Shown here: positions 55,652 through 63,242 of the stretch, one piece after another
How positions within the stretch are numbered: the stretch's first letter is position 1
How the letters are laid out: the number at the start of each line of letters is the position of its first letter
Origin: Xanthomonas euroxanthea
GTDB lineage: Bacteria; Pseudomonadota; Gammaproteobacteria; Xanthomonadales; Xanthomonadaceae
DNA length: 64,000 nucleotides
Reading direction: 5' to 3'
Assembly: GCF_900476395.1 (NCBI RefSeq)
Contig: NZ_UIHB01000006.1
Coordinates: forward strand, 124,001-188,000
Position numbers and translations under genes: made by a program
Notes under the pieces: model-generated
Seen by the model: only the letters and a program-made list of their open reading frames with translations
The model's database searches: none
Told to the model about the DNA's origin: nothing

Positions 55652-56545
55652 TCAGCGCCCGGGATCGCCCATGCGCTCGACCAGGTAATCGATGAAGCTG
55701 CGCACCTTCGGGGCCAGGTGGCTGCGGCTGGTATAGACGGCGAAGATGCCGATCTCTCCCAGCGCGTACTGCGGAAGGATACGCACCAGCCGGCCGGCGG
55801 CCAGGTGCTCGTCGGCCAGGAAGTCCGGCTGCATCGCGATGCCCAGGCCGGCCACCGCCGCCGCGCTCAGCACATGCCCGTTGTTGGCACGCAGGTTGCC
55901 GTGGAGGCGCACCTCGCTATCGCCCTCGGGCCCATGGAAGCGCACCTCGTCGCCGTTGGGCGAGTAGTGGTACAGCAGGCAGTCGTGGCCGGCCAGGTCG
56001 GACGGATGCATCGGGGTGCCGGCACGGGCCAGGTAGGCCGGCGCCGCGCAGGGCACCAGGCGGACCGTGCCCAGGCGCCGGGCGATCAAGGTCGGCGCCG
56101 GCTGGCGGGTGATGCGGATGGCCACATCGAAGCCTTCCTCGACCATGTCGACCAGCCGGTCCGACAGCGACAGGTCCAGTTCCACCTGCGGGTAGCGCGC
56201 GCAGAAGTCCGGCAGCAGCGCGGCCAGGCGCTCGATGCCGTAACTCACCGGCGCGTTGACGCGCAGCACGCCGGCCGGCTCCAGTGCCTGCGCGCCGACC
56301 GTGGCCTCCAGATCGTCCAGGTCGGCCAGCAGTTGCAGACAGCGCTGGTAGTACGCGGTGCCGGCGCTGGTCAGGCTGACCCGTCGGGTGGTGCGATTGA
56401 GCAGGCGCGTTCCCAGCCGTTGCTCGAGCGCGGCGACCTGCCGGGTCACGCTGGCGGTGGAACGGTCCAGCGCATCGGCAGCGGCACTGAAGCCGCTGCG
56501 TTCGGCCACCGCTGCAAACACGCGCATTGCATCGAGGGTATCCAT
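55652..56545 (-). CDS. LysR-family transcriptional regulator (297 aa)
   Basis: N-terminal HTH: LDAMRVFAAVAERSGFSAAADALDRSTASVTRQVAALEQRLGTRLLNRTTRRVSLT. Effector domain starts ~residue 92 (PAGVLRVNAPVSYGIERL). CrgA-like subgroup. Divergent from DoxX/DODA genes with a 105-base gap, so it likely controls them and itself. Stop is 28 bases from the first base of the flavodoxin region's upstream neighbour. Confidence 0.93.
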   Translation of the reverse strand: MDTLDAMRVFAAVAERSGFSAAADALDRSTASVTRQVAALEQRLGTRLLNRTTRRVSLTSAGTAYYQRCLQLLADLDDLEATVGAQALEPAGVLRVNAPVSYGIERLAALLPDFCARYPQVELDLSLSDRLVDMVEEGFDVAIRITRQPAPTLIARRLGTVRLVPCAAPAYLARAGTPMHPSDLAGHDCLLYHYSPNGDEVRFHGPEGDSEVRLHGNLRANNGHVLSAAAVAGLGIAMQPDFLADEHLAAGRLVRILPQYALGEIGIFAVYTSRSHLAPKVRSFIDYLVERMGDPGR

Positions 56546-56554
56546 CGGTATCCG

Positions 56555-56574
56555 ATTGTTGCTTTGAGTGCAAT
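56555..56574. promoter_or_regulatory. candidate LysR operator between lysR and doxX
   Basis: ATTG-N12-CAAT inverted repeat in the AT-rich 105-base divergent gap, containing a T-N11-A motif. Position fits a LysR-type site. Not proven. Confidence 0.4.
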
Positions 56575-56650
56575 AAATTATCCGAAGTGAAGCTATTTAT
56601 CAGAAATTTGTAAGTAATAGGCTGTGCAGGTCCTCACTGGAGTCCGTCCA

Positions 56651-57067
56651 ATGTCCACCTCCCTCGCTTCCCCGCGTACCGCTGCCTATGGCGCGGCCTT
56701 GTTGCGCATCAGTCTGGGCGCGCTGTTTCTGGTGCATGGCCTGATCAAGTTGCTGGTGTTCACCCCGGCCGGCACCGTGGCCTATTTCCAGTCGCTCGAC
56801 CTGCCGGGCGCGCTGGCCTACCTCACCATCGCACTGGAGCTCGGCCTGGGCCTGTCCCTGCTGCTGGGCATCTACGCACGCTGGGTCGGGCTGCTGGGGG
56901 TGCCGCTGCTGCTGGGTACCATCATCAGCGTGCATGGCGGCAACGGCTTCGGCTTCTCCAATCCGGGCGGCGGCTGGGAATACCCGGCGCTGTGGGCGGT
57001 GTTGCTGGTCGTGCAATCGCTGCTTGGCGAGGGCGCGTGGGCGCTGAAGCCGGCGCGTCGAGGCTGA
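56651..57067 (+). CDS. DoxX-family membrane protein (138 aa)
   Basis: Four membrane helices: LLRISLGALFLVHGLIKL, LTIALELGLGLSLLLG, LLGVPLLLGTIISV, WAVLLVVQSLLG. Helix 1 (R-ISLG-LF-HG--K) and HGGNGFGFSNPGGGWEYP are DoxX marks. Family roles include quinol- or thiol-linked redox. Next gene, DODA, follows by 25 bases in the same unit. Confidence 0.9.
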   Translation: MSTSLASPRTAAYGAALLRISLGALFLVHGLIKLLVFTPAGTVAYFQSLDLPGALAYLTIALELGLGLSLLLGIYARWVGLLGVPLLLGTIISVHGGNGFGFSNPGGGWEYPALWAVLLVVQSLLGEGAWALKPARRG

Positions 57068-57092
57068 TGATCGTTCTTCCGAGGAGTGCGCC

Positions 57093-57890
57093 ATGAGCCG
57101 TTTGCCTTCCCTGTACATCTCGCACGGATCGCCGATGACCGCCTTGCAGCCGGGGCAGGTCGGCGAGCGCCTGGCCGAGCTTGCGCAGACCTTGCCGCGG
57201 CCGCGCGCGATCGTCGTGGCGTCCGCGCATTGGCTGGGCCGCCGCCCGCTGGTCAGTGGCGCGCTGCAGCCGCCGACCATCCATGACTTCGGCGGTTTTC
57301 CGGCACCGCTGTACGAACTGGAGTATCCCGCACCCGGCGAGCCGGCGCTGGCGCAGCAGATCGTGCGCCGGCTGGAGCAGGCCGGCCTGCATCCGCACCT
57401 GGACCCGCAGCGCGGCTTCGATCATGGCGTGTGGGTGCCGCTGCGCCTGCTGTATCCGGCCGCCGGGATTCCGGTGGTGTCGGTGTCGATCCAGCCCGAG
57501 CTGGGGCCGGCGCACCAGTTTGCGGTCGGCCGCGCGCTGGCACCGCTGCGCGAGGACGGCGTGCTGGTGGTCGGCTCCGGCAGCATCACCCATAACCTGC
57601 ACGACTTCCGCCACGGTTACAGCGCCGAGCGCGAGGCGCCGTATGTGCGGCCCTTCATCGAGTGGACCGAGCGCAAGCTGGTCCAGGACGACATCGCCGC
57701 GCTGCTGGACTATCGCCGGCAGGCGCCGCACGCCGCGCGGGCGCATCCCACCGACGAGCACCTGTTGCCGCTATACGTGGCGATGGGCGCGGCCGGCGGG
57801 GACCGGCTCGGTGCACAGCGCATCGATGCCGGCATCGATGCGGGGTTTCTGGCGATGGATATCTACCGGTTCGATGGCGATCCATGCTGA
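57093..57890 (+). CDS. DODA-type extradiol aromatic ring-opening dioxygenase (265 aa)
   Basis: MSRLPSLYISHGSPMTAL (His11), VVASAHWLGRR (His46), TIHDFGGFP, DHGVWVPLRLLYP, GSGSITHNLHDF: the metal and catalytic His set of the LigB/4,5-DOPA dioxygenase (YgiD) family. It cleaves catechol-type rings with Fe or Zn. Length normal. GAGGAGTGCGCC precedes the ATG. With DoxX and a divergent LysR, a response to catechol-type compounds is inferred. Confidence 0.92.
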   Translation: MSRLPSLYISHGSPMTALQPGQVGERLAELAQTLPRPRAIVVASAHWLGRRPLVSGALQPPTIHDFGGFPAPLYELEYPAPGEPALAQQIVRRLEQAGLHPHLDPQRGFDHGVWVPLRLLYPAAGIPVVSVSIQPELGPAHQFAVGRALAPLREDGVLVVGSGSITHNLHDFRHGYSAEREAPYVRPFIEWTERKLVQDDIAALLDYRRQAPHAARAHPTDEHLLPLYVAMGAAGGDRLGAQRIDAGIDAGFLAMDIYRFDGDPC

Positions 57891-58306
57891 TCGCGCGTGC
57901 GGGCACGGTCGTCGCCTGAGCCGTGGCGAGCGCGGCACGCCTGCACCGTGGCCGTTATCTACGGTGCAGGCAGCGCGCCGGGCCGGCAGCCACGGGGCAC
58001 CGCGCAACCGCCGGCACGCGATGGCATGCGGCCTGTTGCTGCCGCTGCAAGCCGGCCCGGTGCGGTGGCGACAACGAGCAAGGCCCGCAGCGATAAGGCT
58101 TGGGCTTACGGCGAACCGGCCCGCAGCCATAGGCCGGGTGCCGGCAAGCGCGGCCCCCGGGCGTGAGGCATGGCGCCGACAAGCGCCGGCACTGCAGCCA
58201 CCAGGTATGGTGCCGATAAGCATCGGCAGCGCAGCGCTCTGAAGCATTCACGATGACGCGCGCTGCAGTCTCATAGGCTGAGACTGCAGCGCGACATGCT
58301 GCTCGC
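57891..58306. other. intergenic region (416 bp) before the radical SAM gene
   Basis: No gene supported. GC-rich with several imperfect GCCGGC-type short repeats at 58080-58230, then the hairpin at 58259-58293. Confidence 0.5.
58259..58293. promoter_or_regulatory. 15-bp inverted repeat just upstream of the radical SAM gene
   Basis: Arms CGCGCTGCAGTCTCA and complement with loop TAGGC, ending 13 bases before the GTG start. So close to the start it would overlap the ribosome-binding site region; an operator or translational hairpin is more likely than a terminator. Confidence 0.5.
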
Positions 58307-59551
58307 GTGAAAATCCTCGACAAACTCGCAGTGCTGGCCGATGCGGCCAAATACGACGCGTCCTGCGCCTCCAGTGGCGCGAACAAGCGCAATTCGCTCG
58401 GGACCGGCGGGGTCGGCAGCACCGAGGGCATGGGGATCTGCCACTCGTACACACCCGACGGCCGCTGCGTGTCGCTGTTGAAGATCCTGCTCACCAACTT
58501 CTGCGTGTTCGATTGCGCGTATTGCGTCAACCGTGTCTCCAGCAACGTGCGCCGCGCGCGCTTCACGCCGGAAGAAGTGGTCACGCTGACGCTGGACTTC
58601 TACAAGCGCAATTACATCGAAGGCCTGTTCCTGTCCAGCGGCATCATCCGCAACTCCGACTACACGATGGAGCAGCTGGTGGAAGTGGCGCGGCAGCTGC
58701 GCGAGGTGCATCACTTCGCCGGCTACATCCATCTCAAGACCATTCCCGATGCCGCGCCCGACCTGCTGGCTGCCGCCGGCCGCTATGCCGACCGCCTGAG
58801 CATCAACGTGGAACTGCCGACCGAGCAGGGATTGACGCTGCTGGCGCCGGAAAAAAGCGTCGGCGGCATCCGTTCGGCCATGGGCGAGTTGCGCTGGCGC
58901 ATCGAAGAAAACCAGCTGGAGCGCAAGGCCGAAAAAGTCCGCCGTGCCAAGCCGCCGCGCTTTGCGCCGGCCGGGCAGAGCACGCAGATGATCGTCGGCG
59001 CCGACGATGCCAACGACCGCAGCATCCTGGACACCAGCCACAATCTCTACGGCAACTACCGGATGCGTCGGGTGTATTACTCGGCCTTCAGCCCGATCCC
59101 GGATGCCTCGTCCAAACTGCCGTTGCAGGCGCCGCCGCTGCAGCGCGAGCACCGGCTGTATCAGGCCGACTGGCTGCTGCGCTTCTACGAATTCAGCGTG
59201 GAGGAAATCGCGCCAACCCAGTCCAGCGGCATGCTCGATCTGGACGTGGATCCGAAGCTGGCCTGGGCGCTGCGCAATCCGGAGCGCTTTCCGGTGGACC
59301 TGAACGTGGCGCCGCGCGAGATGCTGCTGCGGGTGCCAGGCCTGGGCACCCGCAACGTGGACCGGCTGCTGTTGTCGCGCCGGCATGCGCGCCTGCGGGT
59401 GGGCGATCTGGCGCGGTTGCGGGTGCCGATGAAGAAGCTGCTGCCGTTCGTGAGTGTGCTGGACCATCATCCGCGCCAGCGCCTGGACGATCCGGCGCGC
59501 TTGCGCGCGCAACTGGCGCCAGCGCCTAGGCAGGCGAGTCTGTTCGATTGA
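58307..59551 (+). CDS. putative DNA modification/repair radical SAM protein (414 aa)
   Basis: GTG start. CVFDCAYC (CX3CX2C) binds the 4Fe-4S cluster. The domain also has SLLKILLTNF before it, GLFLSSGIIRN, and HLKTIPDA, matching the family named 'putative DNA modification/repair radical SAM protein'. A helix-hairpin-helix DNA-binding motif lies near the end (LRVPGLGTRNVDRLLLSRR). Followed by a DUF4130-UdgX fusion on the same strand. No biochemical activity is established for the family. Confidence 0.9.
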   Translation: MKILDKLAVLADAAKYDASCASSGANKRNSLGTGGVGSTEGMGICHSYTPDGRCVSLLKILLTNFCVFDCAYCVNRVSSNVRRARFTPEEVVTLTLDFYKRNYIEGLFLSSGIIRNSDYTMEQLVEVARQLREVHHFAGYIHLKTIPDAAPDLLAAAGRYADRLSINVELPTEQGLTLLAPEKSVGGIRSAMGELRWRIEENQLERKAEKVRRAKPPRFAPAGQSTQMIVGADDANDRSILDTSHNLYGNYRMRRVYYSAFSPIPDASSKLPLQAPPLQREHRLYQADWLLRFYEFSVEEIAPTQSSGMLDLDVDPKLAWALRNPERFPVDLNVAPREMLLRVPGLGTRNVDRLLLSRRHARLRVGDLARLRVPMKKLLPFVSVLDHHPRQRLDDPARLRAQLAPAPRQASLFD

Positions 59552-59703
59552 GATCGCAGCTCTCCGCCAGCGTTCGGCGTATCGCCGCTTCGGCTGGCTT
59601 CTCCCCTGTTGCCGGCCAAGGCGCCCGAAGGGCGGATAAGGATGGCATCAAGCGCAAAGGCGCCACCGAGCACCAGTGCTTACCCAGGAACACGACGCTG
59701 TTG

Positions 59704-59734
59704 CCAATCCCCAATCCCTCAATCCCCAATCCCG
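59704..59734. repeat. second telomere-like G-rich repeat
   Basis: Plus strand CCAATCCCCAATCCCTCAATC then CCCAATCCC. The minus strand has four G-runs with ATT spacers, G-quadruplex-capable. It ends 10 bases before the UdgX-fusion ATG. Confidence 0.75.
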
Positions 59735-59743
59735 ACCACCGCG

Positions 59744-61183
59744 ATGTTCAACGCTGACGTTGCGCCGGGCTGGAGCCTTGACGCATGGCGTGCATTGGCG
59801 CGGGCGGGGTGGTGCGCGCAGGTGGAGCCGGACTCCATCGCGTGGAATGGCGGAGCGCAGGGTGGCCTGTTGATGGGGCAGGGGCTGCTGGATCTGCCGG
59901 CCGTGGTTGCGCCGCCGCGGGTGTCGGCCGCGTTCCTGCAGATGGCGGGGGCGGTGCTGTGTCATCGCGACCCGCAGCGCCATGCGGTGCTATACCGCTT
60001 GTTGTGGCGGGTGGCGAGCGGAGAGCGCGCGCTGCTGGAGCGGGCCACCGATGTCGATGTGCATCGGGTGACGCAGTGGCAAAAGGCGGTGCAGCGCGAC
60101 ACCCACAAGATGAAGGCGTTCGTGCGCTTTCGGCGTTTGCCGGTGGAAGAGGAAGACTTCGTGGCGTGGTTCGAGCCCGAGCACTGGATCGTGGACCGGG
60201 TGGCGCCGTTTTTCGCGCGCCGCTTCGCCGGCATGCGCTGGGCGATCCTCACCCCGTATCGCAGCGTGCGCTGGGATGGCGAGGCATTGACGTTCGGCGA
60301 GGGCGCCGTGCGCACCCAGGTGCCGGCCGACGATGCGCAGGAGACGCTCTGGCGCACCTATTACGCGCATATCTTCAATCCGGCGCGGCTCAACCCGACC
60401 ATGATGCGGCAGGAAATGCCGCAGAAATACTGGAAGAACCTGCCCGAGGCGCGCTTGCTGCCGGAGCTGATCCGCGAGGCCGGCGTGCGCGTGCGCGAGA
60501 TGGCCGAGCGTGCGCCCGAGCCGGTGCGGCGGCGCGTGCCGGTAGCGCCAACGCCGATCCCGGAAGTGGCCACGCAAAGCCTGGCGCAGTTGCGCGTGGC
60601 CGCGCGCGATTGCCGGCGCTGCGCATTATGGCAACCGGCAACGCAGACGGTGTTCGGCGAGGGGCCGAGCGACGCGTCGGTGATGGTGATCGGCGAGCAG
60701 CCCGGCGACGAAGAGGATCTGAGCGGGCGTCCGTTCGTCGGGCCGGCCGGGCGTTTGTTCAATAGGGCATTGGACGAGATCGGTCTCGATCGCAACACGG
60801 TCTACGTGACCAATGCGGTCAAGCATTTCCGTTTCGAGCAACGTGGCAAGCGGCGTCTGCATCGCAACCCGGAACGCTCGCATGTGCAGGCCTGCAGTGG
60901 CTGGTTGCAGGCCGAGCGCGCGCAGCTGCGTCCGGCACAGATCGTGTGCCTGGGTGCGACCGCCGCACAGGCGGTGTTGGGAAACAGCTTCCGCCTGATG
61001 CAGCAGCGTGGCCAGTGGCTGCGGCTGGACGACGGCACGCCGGTGCTGACCACCGTGCATCCCTCATGGGTACTGCGGCAGGGCTCGGAGGCCGCACGCG
61101 AGGAAGGCTACCGCGGATTTGTCGCCGACCTGCGCCAGTTGCTGGATGCAACGAGCGCTGCAGCGCGCGCGGCCCGGACATAA
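59744..61183 (+). CDS. DUF4130-UdgX fusion, uracil-DNA glycosylase superfamily (479 aa)
   Basis: Start at MFNADVAPGWSLDAW; upstream in-frame sequence is the repeat region. Residues ~1-250 form a DUF4130 (SAM-associated) domain: DVHRVTQWQKAVQRDTHKMKAFVRFR, WFEPEHWIVDRVAPFF, YYAHIFNPARLNPTMM. Residues ~285-475 are UdgX: CRRCALW, GEQPGDEEDLSGRPFVGPAG, VTNAVKHF. The KRR(I/L)H loop with His373 matches the residue that in UdgX forms a covalent link to the uracil-bearing site. HPSWVLR closes the active site. Pairs with the radical SAM gene 192 bases upstream. Confidence 0.92.
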   Translation: MFNADVAPGWSLDAWRALARAGWCAQVEPDSIAWNGGAQGGLLMGQGLLDLPAVVAPPRVSAAFLQMAGAVLCHRDPQRHAVLYRLLWRVASGERALLERATDVDVHRVTQWQKAVQRDTHKMKAFVRFRRLPVEEEDFVAWFEPEHWIVDRVAPFFARRFAGMRWAILTPYRSVRWDGEALTFGEGAVRTQVPADDAQETLWRTYYAHIFNPARLNPTMMRQEMPQKYWKNLPEARLLPELIREAGVRVREMAERAPEPVRRRVPVAPTPIPEVATQSLAQLRVAARDCRRCALWQPATQTVFGEGPSDASVMVIGEQPGDEEDLSGRPFVGPAGRLFNRALDEIGLDRNTVYVTNAVKHFRFEQRGKRRLHRNPERSHVQACSGWLQAERAQLRPAQIVCLGATAAQAVLGNSFRLMQQRGQWLRLDDGTPVLTTVHPSWVLRQGSEAAREEGYRGFVADLRQLLDATSAAARAART

Positions 61184-61653
61184 AAAATGCGCGTGCAAGT
61201 GCACGCGCACGGTGTCGGAGAATGATGACACCAAGTGGGCCACTGGCGAGCCAGTGGTCCTCACCGCCGCTTCGCGGTGTGGTGGCGCTGCCTGGACCCT
61301 GTTTCCAGGCACGCGCGGATTCGCAATTCAACAATGTGCACGTCGTAACGTGCAGCTGATGCGCTGGCGTTGTAGTGCAACGCCAGCGCAGCCAAACACG
61401 TCAAGCAAGAACGGCCCGCAGGACTGCTACATGGCCGTCAGGCAGGCGCGGCCAGTGTGCGAAATCGGCATGCACCGCCGGAACGCCCGGCGTCGAGCGC
61501 ACCGTCCGCGCCTATCGGAGTGCTTGTCATGCCTCATCTCCACGCTTAAACCGCCGGCTTGCGCAAATCGTTGTCGATCCACCGGCGGAACGTGGCTCGG
61601 TTCCGCCGATGGAGGCATGTGCATGCAACCGCCTGCTTCACAGCAAGACCCAG
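61184..61653. other. intergenic region (470 bp), hairpin-rich
   Basis: No protein-like frame. Five hairpins: 61188-61209 (10-bp arms), 61240-61257 (7 bp), 61262-61279 (6 bp), 61290-61310 (6 bp) and 61360-61390 (13-bp arms TGCGCTGGCGTTG). The first has an A-run before it and could terminate a minus-strand transcript. A structured RNA is possible. Confidence 0.45.
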
Positions 61654-62211
61654 TTACGGCATCAACACCTTGTCGACCACATGGATCACGCCATTGCTCT
61701 GCATGACATCGGCAATGGTGACGTTGGCGGTGTTGCCCTTGGCATCGGTGATGGTGACCTTCTTGCCGTTGAGCTTGGCGGTCAGTGCCTCGCCCTGCAC
61801 GGTGGTCAGCGTCGCGCTCCCACCACCGGCCTTGATCTTGGCGATCAACGAGGCAGCGTCGACCTTGCCCGGTACCACGTGGTAGGTCAGCACCTTGGTC
61901 AGCGTGGGCTTGGATTCGGGCTTGAGCAGGGTGTCCACCGTGCCGGCCGGCAGTGCGGCGAATGCGGCATTGGTCGGGGCAAAGACGGTGAACGGGCCCG
62001 GCCCCTTCAGCGTGTCGACCAGGCCGGCGGCCTTGACCGCGGCGACCAGGGTGGTGTGGTCCTTGGAGTTGACGGCATTGTCGACAATGTCCTTGGTCAC
62101 CAGCATCGGCGCACCGCCCACGGTCGGGTTCGATGCGGCGTAGGCGGGGGCCATTGCGCTGGTCAGGGCGATGGCAGTGGCGACGGCAAGCGACTGGAAT
62201 GAGGTCTTCAT
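61654..62211 (-). CDS. secreted fasciclin (FAS1) domain protein (185 aa)
   Basis: Signal peptide MKTSFQSLAVATAIALTSAMAPAYA. One FAS1 domain: H1 region PFTVFAPTNAAFAALPAGT, then VLTYHVVPGKVDAASL and H2 region SNGVIHVVDKVLMP. Full single-domain length. Extracellular or periplasmic adhesion-type module. Monocistronic. AAAGGATCG upstream may be the ribosome-binding site. Confidence 0.93.
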   Translation of the reverse strand: MKTSFQSLAVATAIALTSAMAPAYAASNPTVGGAPMLVTKDIVDNAVNSKDHTTLVAAVKAAGLVDTLKGPGPFTVFAPTNAAFAALPAGTVDTLLKPESKPTLTKVLTYHVVPGKVDAASLIAKIKAGGGSATLTTVQGEALTAKLNGKKVTITDAKGNTANVTIADVMQSNGVIHVVDKVLMP

Positions 62212-62535
62212 GAGGCATCGATCCTTTGGGTAGGCGACTGCCCGGTTGGCAATCGTGTGCTCAGATACGCGGGTGGATGCAGCGCGGATGCATCACGCCG
62301 TCTTTACACAGGCGTGCGCGATACAGCATTCAGGGCACGCTCCTGCGCGCGACGTCGCACTTGCGCCATGTAGCCTCGCGCCAACGGCGGCCATCCTCGT
62401 TGGGGGCGGATGCAGATCATGGTGTTGAAAGTCGCTGTCCGACATCCGCATTCGCGGGCGACATGGCGCACCGAATCACGCACAAGGTCTTAGATGCGTG
62501 AAGCGGAAAATTCGACTCACGCACAAAGCTCGTAG
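62212..62535. other. intergenic region (324 bp) before the 106-aa gene
   Basis: Upstream region of the fasciclin gene (minus). The right end contains the first copy of the 41-base tandem repeat. No gene supported. Confidence 0.45.
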
Positions 62536-62557
62536 ATGCATGACGCGGAAAATCGAC
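62476..62557. repeat. imperfect 41-bp tandem repeat at the start of the 106-aa gene
   Basis: Two copies (62476-62516 and 62517-62557) both reading CACGCACAA, then TAGATGC(G/A)TGA, (A/C)GCGGAAAAT. They differ by substitutions and single-base indels. The second copy contains the ATG of the 106-aa frame. Confidence 0.8.
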
Positions 62558-62856
62558 GGCACGCGTTTTCGCAGACCCACATCGAGGTGGTCGATGCCGA
62601 CGATGCCGACAATGGCGGCGCAGGCAACTACCCGGTGCACCTCACGCTCGTGGAAGATGCCAGCGGCAAGACGATCGGCCAGCAGATGGTCGGTGCGCAG
62701 TGGCCGTATGCCTTCAGGCAGAAGCCCAGGGTGGTCGAGGTGATGGGGAGTCACCTCGCTTCCAGGCTGACACTGCAGGAAGCAACCTTCATCGTCGCGG
62801 TCGAGACCACGCGGCAATCGACGCTGCATGCGAAGAAGCACGTTCGCCACGCCTGA
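62536..62856 (+). CDS. hypothetical protein (106 aa)
   Basis: MHDAENRRHAFSQTHIEVVDADDADNGGAG, then VHLTLVEDASGKTIGQQMVGAQWPYAF, TLQEATFIVAVETTRQST. Composition is protein-like in the middle. The start lies inside a tandem repeat, so the true N-terminus is uncertain and the gene could be a remnant. No family recognised. No clear ribosome-binding site. Confidence 0.5.
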   Translation: MHDAENRRHAFSQTHIEVVDADDADNGGAGNYPVHLTLVEDASGKTIGQQMVGAQWPYAFRQKPRVVEVMGSHLASRLTLQEATFIVAVETTRQSTLHAKKHVRHA

Positions 62857-63242
62857 TCGCGTTGTCGCCGGTGAGCTGCCTGCAAGGCGGCTAACGCAGC
62901 AACTGCGCTTTTCGCAGGCGGTGTGCGTGGTCGGCAGTGTTGCCGTTGCTGGCGTTGCAGCGGCCGACCATCGGGTCAGGCAGTGGGCCTGGGCAGGGCA
63001 CTGCCGCACCATCGGGCCGGCGTCCATCCGCTGGCGTATCCAACGGCACCGGGGCCATACGGATGGGCAACCGCGTGGCATCGACACGGGCGCATGGCAG
63101 CTCTGCCGCAGCCTGTGGCGCGCCAGTCAGGGGGCACAGAGGTTTCATCGCCGGGTGCAAACCGGTATGTTTCCGTTGGCACGTGGTGGTGCGTTGCACT
63201 CTGCGATGCCGCACGCGCACTGTTTTTTCTTCCGGGTTTTCC
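62857..63242. other. intergenic region (386 bp) before the antiporter
   Basis: Open frames on both strands exist but look like GC artefacts. TTTTTTCTTCCGGGTTTTCC just before the antiporter ATG is T-rich. Nothing else seen. Confidence 0.4.

Noticed and set aside
61119-61706. Plus-strand frame in the gap after the UdgX fusion
   Set aside because: Overlaps five hairpins and has no protein-like pattern or ribosome-binding site.
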